64,000 nt of DNA from the NCBI RefSeq assembly GCF_034702125.1, contig NC_085868.1, forward strand, positions 24,497,276 to 24,561,275. The letters are read 5' to 3'. Position numbers and translations under genes: made by a program. The notes below the pieces were generated by a model. That model had not been told where the DNA came from, made no database searches, and worked only from the letters and a program-made list of their open reading frames with translations. How positions within the stretch are numbered: the stretch's first letter is position 1; the number at the start of each line of letters is the position of its first letter. Source of the stretch: Engraulis encrasicolus. Lineage: Eukaryota > Chordata > Actinopteri > Clupeiformes > Engraulidae. Of the stretch, positions 26,305-46,227 are shown in pieces.

Positions 26305-26869
26305 GAGAGAGAAGAGGAGAGGAGAGGAGAGGACGGGAGAAAAGGGGAGAGGAGAGGGGAGGAGAGGAGAGGAGAGGAGGAGTGGAGAGGAGAGGGGAGG
26401 AGAGGACAGGAGAAAAGGGGAGAGGAGAGGGTAGGGGAGGAGAGAAGAGGAGAGAAGGGAATGGGAGCAAAGAGGAAAGTAGATGAGAGGAGAGGGGAGA
26501 AGTGGAGAGGAGAGGACAGAAGAAGAGAGGGTAGGAGAGGAGAAGAGAGGAGAGGATAGGATAAGAGAGAGGAGGAGAGGGGAGGAGAGCAGAGGAGAGG
26601 AGATGAGAGGGGGAGTGGAGAGGATAAGACAGAAGAGGAGAGGAGAGGAGAAGAGAGGAGGGGAGAGGATAAGAGAAGAGAGGAGAGGAGAGAAGAGGGG
26701 ATAAGAGGAGAGGAGGGAGAGAAGAGGAGAGGAGAGGAGAGAAGAGGGGATAAGAGGAGAGGAGGGAGAGAAGAGGAGAGGAGAGGAGAGGATAAGAGAG
26801 GAGAGAAGAGGGGATAAGAGGAGAGGAGGGAGAGGAGAGGAGATGAGAGAAGAGGAGAAGAGAGGAGAT
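26305..26869. repeat. Degenerate (GGAGA)n polypurine tract, 565 bp
   Basis: Almost entirely purines on the plus strand, units GAGAGGAGAG and GGATAAGAGG; a ~60-bp higher-order unit (GGGGATAAGAGGAGAGGAGG) recurs three times between 26695 and 26830. Confidence 0.95.
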
Positions 26870-26977
26870 CGCCCTTGGCTTAGTCCCCAGACTCTACTCA
26901 TGCACACTCTCTCCACCTGGCTTCCCTCTCAGACACGTACACAAACACACACACACGCTGTCACATACTGTAAAGAT

Positions 26978-27510
<533 letters not shown>

Positions 27511-27520
27511 GGGGGGGGGT

Positions 27521-27573
<53 letters not shown>
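27511..27573 (+). repeat. 63-nt poly(G) run with a single T
   Basis: Nine G, one T at 27520, then 53 G. The true length may be uncertain because long G homopolymers are prone to sequencing error. Confidence 0.9.
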
Positions 27574-27574
<1 letters not shown>

Positions 27575-27647
27575 GCTGGCTGCTAAGCTGGGTTCATTTG
27601 ATGACCAACTGGATATATGGGCATGTTTGGCCTGGCATGTGTTTGAT

Positions 27648-27713
27648 TGTGTGTGTGTGTGTGTACGTGTGTGTGTGTGTGTCTGTGTTTGTGTGTGTGT
27701 GTGTGCGTGTGTG

Positions 27714-27746
<33 letters not shown>

Positions 27747-27962
27747 CTGTGTGTCTGTGTGTCTGTCCGTCTGTCTTTCTCTTACAATGTGTGTGTGTAT
27801 GCATTCAAGACAATCTAACAAATGCACTCCCCCCCAACACACACACACACACGCACAAACACACACAAGCACACGCATGCACGCACGCACGCACGCACGC
27901 ACACACGCACGCACGCACGCACGCACGCACGCACCCACACACACACACACACACACGCACAC
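27648..27962. repeat. (TG)n and (CA)n/(CGCA)n arrays in opposite senses
   Basis: A (TG)n-type tract (27648-27775) is followed 60 bp later by a (CA)n and (GCAC)n tract (27838-27962), so the two can pair as an imperfect inverted repeat. Confidence 0.9.
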
Positions 27963-28105
27963 TCATACGCCTCTCTCTCCTCTCCATGTGCATACTTGTG
28001 TGTGGTAGGTGGACTTCAAGGTGCTTATGAAAAACACCAGTCAAAGTCAGACTTTCCAGCAGTATAAAGGAACACATGGGCAAATAAAGGGTGGTAGGGA
28101 GAGTG

Positions 28106-28530
28106 GCGGGGACAGCACAGAGACAGACAGTCGAATGGATGGATGAACAGGCAGAGAGACAGACAGACAGAGAGGCAGGTAGGCAGGCAGACAGAGAGGC
28201 AGACAGACAGACAGGCAGACAGACAGACAGACACAGACAGAGAGGCAGGCAGGTAGGCAAACAGACAGGCAGGGAGGCAGGAAGATAGAGAGAAAGGCAG
28301 GTAGGCAGACAAGCAGACGGACAATCATCCAGGCAGGCATACAGGTAGGCAGGCAGACAGACAAATACAGACAGAAATAGCCTGACAGACAGAGAGACAG
28401 ACAAGATGGATGGAGCCGGGCAGACAGAGAGACTGACAGACAGAGACCCAGACTGACATAAAGTACAAACACATAACACAGACAACAGACATGCAAGCAC
28501 ATACAGTACACAGACAGACAGACAGAGGAG
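28106..28530. repeat. (CAGA)n/(CAGG)n tetranucleotide array, 425 bp
   Basis: Degenerate CAGA, GGCAGGTAGGCA and GACAGACA units. The large Cys-rich minus-strand ORFs are its translation. Confidence 0.93.
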
Positions 28531-28708
28531 GAAAGAGTAGACAACTCAGCAGATACTTCGAAGCCCAATCGCAACTTTTTTTTTAGAAGGCAGCTGCCTG
28601 ATTGAGGCCAGACGTTAACAACGAAGTCCTCACCGCGAGCTCTGTGACAGTTCCATTAATCTCCGATCCCAATCTGCAGGCCAGATGTAGGGAATTAAGA
28701 GGAAGCTC

Positions 28709-28711
<3 letters not shown>

Positions 28712-28745
<34 letters not shown>

Positions 28746-28983
28746 AGAGAGAGAATATCCCACTGCTCTGCTCTATTCCCATGCTCTTTGCATGACTGCA
28801 CTGTAGTCCACTTTGGATACAGATGCACAAAAGCTGGCCAGCCTGGGTCTGTCTCTCTGCCACTGTCTGTCTCTGTCTGTGTGTCTTTGAGTCTTTGTGC
28901 CTTTGCCTCTCTGTCTCTGTCTCTGTCTCTGTCTCTGTCTCTGTCTCTGTCTCTGTCTCGGTCTCGGTCTCGGTCTCTGTCTT

Positions 28984-29044
<61 letters not shown>
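28712..29044. repeat. (GA)n, (CTGTCT)n and (TC)n cluster
   Basis: (GA)n at 28712-28742, CTGTCT hexamer repeats at 28909-28983 with three CGGTCT variants, then (TC)n at 28984-29044. Confidence 0.93.
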
Positions 29045-29048
<4 letters not shown>

Positions 29049-29267
29049 TCAACGTGGCATTGTTGGAAACTGGCAGGAGTTGGTGTCACAAGTTCCAAAA
29101 TTGAGTGTGACAAAAACAGGACCACAACGATAGATCAATCCATCAGAGCAATCCTTCTATACTTAGGTGATGATTACACTTAGGTGGATATTTTTAGATG
29201 TGGATATTTTTTGTATCCGTTTACGTACGAATAAACAGGACATGTGGATAAACATACTGTTGTTACA

Positions 29268-29400
29268 GGTTTGTTTAGCCCTGCTGTGGCTAACAGTAGG
29301 TCACTCGTCTGCTATTCGGCTGACCCGGGTTCGATTGGGTACTTTGCCATCTCCCTCTCTCCACTCGCTTCCTGTGATAGGAAAAAGACAGTCGTATCTC
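29268..29400 (+). mobile_element. tRNA-like SINE fragment
   Basis: GCTGTGGCTAACAGTAGGTC and GACCCGGGTTCGATTG give A- and B-box-like sites. The remainder is short and the family is uncertain. Confidence 0.5.
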
Positions 29401-29408
29401 GAAATAAA

Positions 29409-30838
29409 CCCAGGTGAAAAAGTGGTTCAATTTAGTACAATAAAAGCACGACTGAAGTGTACTTAGCATGTTAAAAGCGCACTCACACTTTTTGTGCTAA
29501 GGAAAAGTATGTTTACAATATGCTTATTTAAAGTGTACTTAAAATTAGATGTAATTAAGTTGCTCTCAAAGAAAGTACACTTTGCGAACCATACTTCAAG
29601 TGCACTTAGAAGATGTTTGGCTAAAGTGTATTTAGAGGAATATACTAATAGTGTTCTAATAGTGAACTTACTAAAAGTGTATTTTTTAATAACATATTGC
29701 AATTGCACTTTTTTTAAGTGCACTTTGATTATACTTCACCCAAGTGACTTCGAAGTGTGATTTTCTATAGTGTGCTTTAAAGTAAATCACTTTAACATAT
29801 TGGAAGTATACTTTTTCTAAGTGCACCATGATTATACTTCACCCAAATATGTATCTTTAAAGTGTGATTACACAAAGTGCATTTAATCGTCATGCATATT
29901 CCATGATGCAATGCACTTCTCTGAGCTAAATTTCTCAAACAGAAAGCCATTTACCTCTAAGGAATATCTTTGGTTTGCATGAAAATATTACTCATTGTTA
30001 TATTCTGCATTTATTGTAGGAGTTTTAACATTTTAAAGTGGTACACAAAAAATGGCCATGTTCCCACCGTCATTATGATGGTCACGTATATGTTCTGGTA
30101 TATATAGACTCACACTTCCCATGATATCATGGTGAGAGGTAAGTTGGAACTAGTTGTTCAAACAAAGAATCAAGGGTCACCATTCATGATCAATTCAAAT
30201 GATCAACTGCAGGAAGGTGGAACAAGAAGGAAGTAAAGTGAAATGTGTATCTGAAATCTCTGTAACAATGCAATGATTGTAAATGTCAGTCGTGCTAGGC
30301 ATGCATACTGTATCACTACTGTAACATGTGGCTGTGTGTAATGTACAAGCTCTGAGAACCAGCATGGATTGTAGTATTACATTTATATTATTCGTTGTAC
30401 TTGGGAGTGTACTGTAAATATACTTCAAGCATACCTGTTATATATTTACAATACTTAATATGATATACTTTTTACATACTTAAAATGTTCCAATGTAGTC
30501 CAAAGAAGCATGAAGTTAATGTACTTTTATTGTACTTCTAGTAACAATAAAATGTTATAGAAGTGTACTCAAGCACACTATTAATGCCATACGAATGCAT
30601 GAAAAACGTGTTTGGAGCATACTTTCAAAAGTATGCTTGTAGTGCACTTAAAGTTGTCCAAAAGCGGTGCCAATTTAGCATCCTCAGTGTGCTGCAAGTG
30701 TGCTGAAGTACTGCTTAAGTAGTGCTTCAGCGCACTAATAGTGCAATGAAGCGCACTTTAAGTCGCCGAAAATAGTACACTTTGTACTAAGTACGGTCAA
30801 AAAAAGTACACTTTAAGTATATGGGTTTTTCACCTGGG
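29409..30838. mobile_element. 1.43-kb DNA transposon built of AAGTGYACTT palindromes
   Basis: Termini CCCAGGTGAAAAAG and TTTTTCACCTGGG are inverted repeats. The inside carries dozens of AAGTGTACTT / AAGTGCACTT-like words in both senses (for example near 29450, 29536, 29575, 29598, 30640, 30760 and 30805). A central ~300 bp (29890-30190) lacks the motif. No ORF encodes a transposase. The superfamily cannot be assigned because the target duplication is unclear. Confidence 0.82.
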
Positions 30839-30841
30839 AAG

Positions 30842-31935
<1,094 letters not shown>

Positions 31936-32074
31936 GAGTCCCGGCCCAGTTTAATTATGTCCCACCCAGAACACTTACCCACTCATCCAGTGTAAACACC
32001 ACCTAAAAATTACACCGTCATCCCCCAACCCGCTCCATGAACACGCCATCCTACTACGGTACCTACACCTTCAC

Positions 32075-32305
32075 AGTCATGGGTAAGCGGTTAGGGCGCA
32101 GACTTGTAGCCCAAAGGTTGCTGGTTCGACTCCTGACATGCCAGGTTGGTGGGGGTAGTAATCAATCAGTGTTCTCTCCCGTCCTCCTCCATGACTGAGG
32201 TACTCTGAGCATTGTACCGTCCTGCCACACTGTTCCCTAGGGCGCAATGACAATGGGAGTTGGAGTTTCCCAATGGGTTTTCACTTTCACTTGGACCCTC
32301 CACAT
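32075..32305 (+). mobile_element. tRNA-derived SINE, family 1
   Basis: Head GTCATGGGTAAGCGGTTAGG, B box GGTTCGACTCC at about 32123, body with TCCTCCATGACTGAGGTAC and a tail ending TTTTCACTTTCACTTGG. It abuts a family A MITE. Confidence 0.85.
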
Positions 32306-32327
32306 GCCATGCGATGCAGGTCCAAGC

Positions 32328-32547
32328 CAGTGTTGTCAGATGTGTCTGACCAAGTCCCGCCCAAAAGGTTCTCAAAAAACACCAAATTGCGCTAAATTCC
32401 GCCCAAATTCAACAAATTACATTGACTTCCATGGGCCCAAAGTGGCTGAAAAAACCCGCCAAATGGCCAATTTTTCCCGCTTTTGCCCACCGACGCTCAT
32501 CCCAAGTAGCCCAATTGGGCGGGCACCCGTCCAATCTGGCAACACTG
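32328..32547 (-). mobile_element. hAT-type MITE, family A copy 3 (inverted)
   Basis: 220 bp in reverse orientation, flanked by a perfect 8-bp target duplication GTCCAAGC (32320-32327 and 32548-32555). It lies directly after a SINE. Confidence 0.93.
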
Positions 32548-33447
32548 GTCCAAGCACCACCACTTCCATATGCAGCTCAGATAGGTTCTTCAATACACTA
32601 TTGTACAAAAGGGCTTGAATAAGAGGACCAGGGGCCCATTAGGATACAGGTCTCTGTAGGCCCACACAGAAGGGAAATTCTGTGACAAATCGTGACGTGA
32701 TATAGTTCGGAGCCAGGAATGAAGAATAACATTTTTGCCAACTAGTGGAGAGGGATTTGACAAGATATGAGACTCTATTCGACATGACAGACCTATGCCC
32801 GGGACCTATTTCTCCCCCAGTCCAGTCCTGGTTACTGCAATGCGACCCTGACCCACATGCCATGCCAATCTATTGTAAACACCATCACTTCCACCCTTAG
32901 CAGTAGTATGTCTCATCCTCAATGCTGTATCCACAGTAGCTACAGTACACAACAACCCTCCACCCTGCACGGCATCCTCCATGACTGTCATGTGATGCCA
33001 ATCTAAGCACCACCACTTCCTCCTGGTGATTGGCATGATTTGCCAGAGGAGGTAATTTACCCCCTGTCCCCTGGGGGTGTGTGGGGGGTGCAGTGACCTT
33101 GACTGAACTGTTGTAATTAAGGAAATAGAGACAGACAGATGTGATAAGGGGGCCCGGGCAGCAGAGAGAGAGAGCGAGAGCGAGAGAGAGAGAGAAAGAG
33201 AGAGAGAGAAATACATCATTGCAACAGACGTTGATCGAGGGTTCTTCAAGTCATTCATGAATTTTGTGTAAAATACTGTAGGCCTATATAAAATGAACAC
33301 TTGCCAGTGTCAACGGTTACTGAATTGTATATACAGTACTATATCATCAAGTTATGCATGAAGGCAGACTTCGACAACAATACAGCAGATCCATGGTGAT
33401 CAGAAATGCTTCATGCTTCATTCTGTAATGAATGTCACCCCCAAGAG

Positions 33448-33683
33448 CAGTCATGGGTAAGTGGTTAGGGTGTCAGACAGGGGTAGCCCAACGGTTGCCA
33501 GTCCGACTCCCGACCTGCCAGGTTGGTGGGGGGAGTTATTAACCAGTGCTCTCCCCCTTGCACGGGTGAGGCATAAATGCAGTTGTGCAGTGTGCACGTG
33601 TGTGCTGTGGAGTGCTGTTTTACAATGACAATGGGAGCTGAAGATTCCCAGTTGGGCTTTAACCACACCACAAAAAATGTCAC
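33448..33683 (+). mobile_element. tRNA-derived SINE, family 1
   Basis: Head GTCATGGGTAAGTGGTTAGG, decayed B box CAGTCCGACTCC, then CCTGCCAGGTTGGTGGGG and a body shortened relative to the 32075 copy. Confidence 0.83.
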
Positions 33684-33788
33684 TCATCCATCCATTGTGT
33701 AGACTTATTCTGCCCCCTTGTGGCCATGTTTGAAAAAGGTGTAGAGCAGACTTGAGCAGAGTCGTCAGTGGAGTAACTTTTCATTTAC

Positions 33789-34437
33789 CGCTTGTTTCTG
33801 TTCGCTACAGCTCCTTTTTGAGACTTAAGCTGTTTTTCCAGAACTCTTGACATAAATACAACAACCTCACCAAGCCAGCAAAACTGTGTAGATACACTGC
33901 AAAACCCAACACGGTTTGCTAAACTCTACACATAGGCCTAGTTGTAAAATGAACTGCTTTTGTACCAAATCATGAACACACTCATCACATCACACTATAC
34001 ATGGGTTCTCAGTGTTTATCAACATGATGTTATGAGGAGGGGCAAGACACTGGCAGCCAACCACGTGAGCTAATTTTTTGATCGACAGCGGTTTCCAACA
34101 ATCAGAGGTTGAGTTGTGCGCAGTTAGGTTCGCGCAGTCAAGTTATAAACAAAATTCAGAACCCATGTATTTTCATTTCGAGGAGGTTATAGAAGTCAAG
34201 GCGTGTGTTCATCATTTTTTTGGAAATTGTGTGTAAAGCAGTGAGTTGTGTTCACACATATGCAAAATGAGTGTTTGGCAATTTTCAAAGTGTGTGTTAT
34301 AAATTGCAAACTAAGTGCAAAGCAGTTTTTGTGCTATTATTTTGGATAATTTGGTTATAGGTTTGTGCATCTGTGTGAAGAGTTTCGCAAAAGCAGCCAA
34401 AGTTACAAAATTATGCTTTAGCGAACAGAAAACAAAA
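33789..34437. mobile_element. Candidate 650-bp transposon with TTTCTGTTCGCTA termini
   Basis: GTTTCTGTTCGCTACAGC at the left is matched by TGCTTTAGCGAACAGAAAAC at the right. The interior is AT-rich with repeated GTGTGTTCA and GCAAA words and no ORF. Confidence 0.55.
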
Positions 34438-34637
34438 TACGAAATATAAAATAAAGGCCTACACGACATATTGAAAATACAGCACACACTGTATGTGTGT
34501 ATGGCATGTGTGTATGGCACGTGTGTATGTATGACGTGTGTTTACGGCAAAGTAGAGCGATGGATATCTTGTGAATGATCAGCCATGATTGCAGATATCG
34601 TTGGTATATTTGTTCAGGTTTTTAGAGTATGTGCATG

Positions 34638-34642
34638 TGTGC

Positions 34643-34678
<36 letters not shown>

Positions 34679-34714
34679 GTGCGTGTGCGTGCGTGCGTGC
34701 ATGTGTGTGTGTGG

Positions 34715-34752
<38 letters not shown>

Positions 34753-34809
34753 GCGTGCGTGCATGTGTGTGTGTGTGTGTTTGTGTGTGTGTTTGTGTGT
34801 GTATGTAAG

Positions 34810-34894
<85 letters not shown>

Positions 34895-34900
34895 AAGCAG

Positions 34901-34978
<78 letters not shown>

Positions 34979-35001
34979 TGTGTCTGTGTGTGTGTAAGCA
35001 G

Positions 35002-35088
<87 letters not shown>

Positions 35089-35090
35089 AA

Positions 35091-35183
<93 letters not shown>

Positions 35184-35187
35184 GCAG

Positions 35188-35271
<84 letters not shown>

Positions 35272-35307
35272 TGCGTGCGCGCGCGTGCATGTGCGTGCGT
35301 GCGTGCA

Positions 35308-35359
<52 letters not shown>

Positions 35360-35366
35360 CATGTGT

Positions 35367-35428
<62 letters not shown>

Positions 35429-35446
35429 ATACGTGCATGTGTGCGT
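34638..35446. repeat. (TG)n higher-order array, ~810 bp
   Basis: Long TG tracts separated by an almost constant spacer GTAAGCAGACTG at about 34808 (variant), 34894, 34995, 35087 (variant) and 35180, giving a period near 90-100 bp, followed by TGCG-rich tracts to 35446. Confidence 0.95.
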
Positions 35447-36860
35447 GTGCATGAGTGTGTGTCTAGGTCCCTATAAAAGGACATTTCGCTTGTCTTCTAA
35501 ATATTGCACCATAGCTGTGATAGCTTTTGTCAATTACATAATCGTGTTTTCCAAGTATGGGGTCTACGTGTAGTAGTCGATGTTTGTGTGATGAACTCAA
35601 AGCTAATGAAATGATTAACTGCTCACCAAATGTCCACAATGTGTTGAAATGATATAAAGATATCTTATCTGATGTTACACCTCAGCCTCCTTGTTTCCAC
35701 GACCTTGAGCAATGTATTCTGACCTAAAACACTATACACAAACAATTTCATATAATCTGTTAACATTATTATACATTTATATGTATTTGTAAAATTATAA
35801 TTATTAATGTCTCCTTTGGCATGCATTAATACAGGCACAATTACATCTCACTCCACTTGAACAGTGACAACAAGGAACTTCTACCTCTGCAAAAAATTAA
35901 ATGATATGGTAATCGACACAATCTAAACCAAACCACACCAAAACTACCTATTTCTCTGCATGTGTTTTGCAATGTCCAAATGCTTGTTGACTCAAGCCAT
36001 CCTACGCATCAATGTTTGCTTGCTCTTTGTAACACAGACAGTTAGAGGAATTGCTCAACCACCCCACTACCACCAGCAGCAAGACTGTAATCTTTGGAAA
36101 AAAAAAAGCAAATGCGAGTGGGAATGTGTTTCAGTCCCCATGCCGGGCCGGGGTCAGGGTGATCGGGTCCTAAAGTAGGCCTCGTGTCACTGTCATGTGT
36201 CCAACTGTTACCGCACCGGGCCCCCAAGGCCTCAGGGCATGCTCACACTCGGTTTACTAAGGGAACTTTAGACCTGCAAACATGCAATGAAAATTTCACT
36301 GATTCTTGTTAGTTTTTTCAAAGAAGACCCTACTGATTTTCACCGAGCCAGCCTTTATCTATTCCAGTTGTTAGGAGATTTTACCTATATGTCTTGGACC
36401 AACTCCTTCATGCCATATTGCACTCAAATTCAAATTTAACTATGTGATATAGGCCTACTTTATTATTGCATTGTAGTTTCACATATTTCTCTCCCTGGTC
36501 TCTACCTGAAAATCCACTCTGATGTTCAAATACATTACATGTACAGTATGTCTGATGTCAAATATTTGAGATTTTCTGAGTTAAAGTCGCAAACAAGATC
36601 CGGCAAGTGTCAGTGTGGATATACATAGACAATTGGTGGACAGCAGTCGAATCAGTGTTCGGCCACCTATTCATGACTTATTTACACTTTTAAGACCATC
36701 TTATTTATAGAATGGCAATGACCAAGAAATTATGTATTACTAAAAATGCTGAAAAATGTTGTAGAGTAAGGCCGCTGACAACTCTTTGTGCTGCCTCCAT
36801 GTAGCGTCAGAAGAGGACAAAACAGTGACTTTCATGGCTAATGACACACAATTGTATACC
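35447..36860. other. Intergenic, no feature supported
   Basis: AT-rich sequence without microsatellites or ORFs of note. The segment 36100-36240 is locally GC-rich (GGGCCGGGGTCAGGG, GCACCGGGCCCCC) and may be a repeat fragment. Confidence 0.45.
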
Positions 36861-36867
36861 TCTACTG

Positions 36868-37110
36868 GCCCTTATAAATCCACCTGCTTGTCCACCGTCA
36901 CCATGTGGATGAGAAAATGTTTTTCTAAAACTAAAGAACACTGAAGCTCTACTCTTTGGGCTGAAAGACAAATGCTCTGCACTACAGCCTGGGTGACCAA
37001 AACAGGCCCACTAAAGCTAAAGTAACCAGCCAAGGTATGGTCCTTTACTCTGATATGGGCTTTGGGTCCCACATAAAACATAACAAAATCTCCCTACTTC
37101 CATCTCTGAG
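36868..37110 (+). pseudogene. Decayed LINE reverse-transcriptase fragment
   Basis: With frameshifts and stops the plus strand reads FLKLKNTEALLFGLKDK and, further on, PYFHL, resembling the NFLKLNxDKTEVLLxG region of fish non-LTR reverse transcriptases. It is followed directly by SINE family 5. Confidence 0.6.
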
Positions 37111-37121
37111 AGTCACGCCAG

Positions 37122-37368
37122 TGAGCCTGGCTCTTTGGTGTAGTGGCGTAGTCCCATTAGCAGGTCTGGGTTTGAGTCCCAGTGGGGCCAGCTCTTTTCT
37201 CTGGACTCCCGAAAAAGTCAATTGATAACTGCACAGACGGAAACAATTTGGTTGTCTTAGGCTTACAAGCAACAGTATTCAGTTTTAGGCGAAACCTCAG
37301 CTGTAGCAATATCAGCTAACATTTAATTTCCCTCAGGATCAATAAATGATACTCTACTCTACTAACTA
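37122..37368 (+). mobile_element. tRNA-derived SINE, family 5, with LINE-like tail
   Basis: A box TTTGGTGTAGTGG, B box GGGTTTGAGTCCC, body with AACAGTATTCAG, and tail AATTTCCCTCAGGATCAATA followed by a degenerate TACTC simple repeat. The tail resembles Rex/L2-type LINE 3' ends (family knowledge). Confidence 0.75.
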
Positions 37369-38439
37369 CCCCACTCCAACTCCCAGTCTTGTGTAACCCT
37401 CTACTACTGTGTGCCTAGGGTCGAATCCAGACAGGGTGAAATGGCATTTATTTTAATCATTATGCTGCCAAAGGCAGTCCAAATTAGAACTACCCCAACA
37501 GTATCATGTTTTCAAAAGAAATCGAAGACAGCTTGATTTTGGTCTGCCTTTTGTGACAGTTATTTAGTTATTTACTATCTATAATACAATATAGCATAAT
37601 ACAATACACATATTTTTATCTTCTCTTTCTTTACTCTTTAGCACATTGAATGACAGTTATGTATGATAATGTGCTACAGTATATAAATAATATTGATTGA
37701 TTGATTGATAGATTGATTGATTGTGTGACCATGCAATACAGTTAGTGGTAGTGATAATCCAGTAAGGGACATGACCATGACATCGTAATCAGTTCAAGTT
37801 TATTTACAACCTTTAATCCACAGAGTATGTGCCTGTTCTCAACAGGAAAGTATCACTCTGAGTAAAGTACAATTTGTTGTACATAAATGTATCATTATGA
37901 CACTTTAACAATATGAACTTCCTTTAACATAACAATTTAAATCTTACCACGCATAATGTACAGTGATGTCACCACTACAAAATAATAATCGGAACAATAA
38001 ACACATTACAAAACATAATTTATCAATGCACAATGATTGATGTTGTGAAGAATATATGAACATATGTAACTGGTATTTTACTATAAATAAACAAACAGTA
38101 ACTAAATACTAATCAAAAAATACATTCATTCAGTTTTCTGAGAATGGCTATTTAATAGTCAGTTCTGCTCTCTACATACTAGTCAGTGCCTCTACTATAT
38201 GAAACGCTAACAGTCTAGGCTACATTCACTATAGTAACCAGCTCTTATACACACAATATACATAGTTTACACGCTATCCTCAACATACGTACATCAAAAT
38301 GAGCGCAACATCAAGGGAAATATGCACGTGTTGTCAGTATGAGTTGTTTTCGGATATTATACAAAGTATATATACAATACAGATTATTGATATTATAATA
38401 ATCAAATATGCAGATATTCTAATTCCGTGGTTATAATTC

Positions 38440-38635
38440 AACGCAGTGAGTGGGACCAAATAGAGGAGAGTGTTAAATTGACTATGAGTGTTGTTACAAA
38501 TGAATACTGTAAGTGTTGATTCAACACTTAACATTTAACAGAGGGATCACATTTACATCTTCTGTATTGTGTATTTCGTCCCACTGAGTGTTAAATTAGC
38601 ACTGCAAAATATATACTGTACATTGCAAAATTAAC
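38440..38635. mobile_element. Remnant of the AACACT-type MITE
   Basis: Contains repeated GTGTTAAATTG, GTGTTGATTCAACACT and GAGTGTTAAATTAGCACT words. It lies in the presumed tdo2 3' UTR region. Confidence 0.45.
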
Positions 38636-38924
38636 AGAATATACTGTGGTGAGTATTTACACATTTGCATAAAAAAACTTTATGCTGAGGAACCTGCTCG
38701 AGATGATGCAGTGGAAATTTGCGCTCACAAGTGACATTGCAAGGTTGACAAAGCGATGTCACCTATGTGGCCTGTTAACGTAATTTTCCTTTTTCTGAAG
38801 TTAAGCTTACTGATAATAGTTAGTCATAACGGGTATTGTATAGGTGCTCTAGGTGTAATGTATGTATACTGTCTATGTCTAATTGTCTATGTCCACACCT
38901 AGAGTCTAGAGTCTATCTCTGTCT

Positions 38925-39012
38925 GCATGGGAACGTAAGAAATGTAATTCCAATTCTTTGTATGTACCAGCGCATGCAAAGAAAAGGACAATAAAACCAA
39001 CTTGACTTGACT
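38925..39012 (+). mobile_element. LINE 3' tail fragment
   Basis: AATTCTTTGTATGTACCAG, AAAGGACAATAAAACCAACT and TTGACTTGACT resemble the 3' ends of fish LINEs. It is antisense to tdo2. Confidence 0.55.
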
Positions 39013-39087
39013 AACTAATCAGCTCCGCTTCGCATCGTCAAGGGGGTAATTAGTGAGTCTTAAGTAGTTATAATAATTTGCTGTTAT

Positions 39088-45322
<6,235 letters not shown>

Positions 45323-45413
45323 GATACTCTCTGGTAGCTCTCTGTGTGGTGTGAAGGCGTGTAAGATTAAAAACTCTCAAATAGGATCTGGTCATCCCCT
45401 CAAGGTTTGCCTG

Positions 45414-45439
45414 CTTTTAAAGTATTCGACACAACCAAT
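45414..45439 (-). promoter_or_regulatory. Possible tdo2 core promoter
   Basis: On the minus strand ATTGG (inverted CCAAT box, 45439-45435) lies upstream of CTTTAAAAG (TATA-like, 45422-45414), about 90 bp before the start codon. The two are closer than is usual, so this is tentative. Confidence 0.35.
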
Positions 45440-46047
45440 CAAATGGCCCATCCTTGACCGCTGCCCACCCACAGAGCGTTTGAGAGATGGCCGATAGTAC
45501 GTGCAAGGTGTGTGCATACAAACAGATACACACACGCACACACACATACACACACAGAACAGCACAGAGGCGAATGACCCCCCCCCAAACCCTTTCACAT
45601 GTTTCGATTCTTATCTTGGTAATACACAATCCATGTTAAAAGTTACATTTTCAAAGGGTCTTGAGGGGGTGGGGGTATGCACATGTGTGGTTTATCAGTA
45701 TCAGCGGAGGGGGGTCGTAGAGTGTGTTTAGAAACAGACTATGTTATCTGTATCTTCTCCGGAAACATTATTGTTCCTTATTGCCACATGCAATAATACT
45801 GAAGAAGTTTCATACTTCGTTTTACTTGGTAACTGTAACTTGTTAAAACTGTAACTTGGTTTTGCGTAGTGTATCATTTCGATACTAGAGTGGAACAGGA
45901 ACACTTTGACGACATACAATGCAAATTGCTCTTTCTTGGCCCAATGACAAGCAGTCTGGACAGGCTGTCCTCAGTTTATGCACATTGATCTGCGAACGTA
46001 CTGTCTGTGGATCCCTCTGTTGACAAGAATGTTGTAGAGGAAACTAA
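45440..46047. other. tdo2-trappc10 intergenic, left part
   Basis: Contains a short (AC)n patch (45527-45556), a C run (45580) and otherwise unique AT-rich DNA. No exon is seen. Confidence 0.5.
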
Positions 46048-46227
46048 TGCCTCTTTTCCACGGCCGGTTTTCTGGAAGGCCTACAGCTCGACACAGCACG
46101 ACTCGGCCACCTCTTTTTGCTCTTCAATTGAGCTGCGTCATGCCCAATCGAAAAGCAAAAAGTGGCGCCCGAGTCACGCTGTGTCAAGCTGTAGGCCTAC
46201 CAGAAAACCAGCAGTGGAAAAGAGGCA
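46048..46227. mobile_element. PIF/Harbinger-like foldback MITE
   Basis: 180 bp from TGCCTCTTTTCCACGGC to GCAGTGGAAAAGAGGCA with GGTTTTCTGG / CCAGAAAACC and AGGCCTACAGC / GCTGTAGGCCT pairs. Flanked by TAA on both sides, the 3-bp duplication typical of Harbinger elements. Confidence 0.82.

Larger units (their letters stand above)
37799..39087 (-). other. tdo2: Presumed tdo2 3' UTR
   Basis: Downstream of the tdo2 stop codon, the first minus-strand AATAAA I can find is at 37804-37799, giving a possible 1.29-kb UTR. It contains MITE remnants and an inverted LINE tail, so the true end may be closer. Confidence 0.3.

Noticed and set aside
34579..35484. Long His/Thr- or Val/Cys-rich ORFs up to 301 codons
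   Set aside because: They are translations of the (TG)n/(CA)n array in all frames, with no start context, splice signals or domain.
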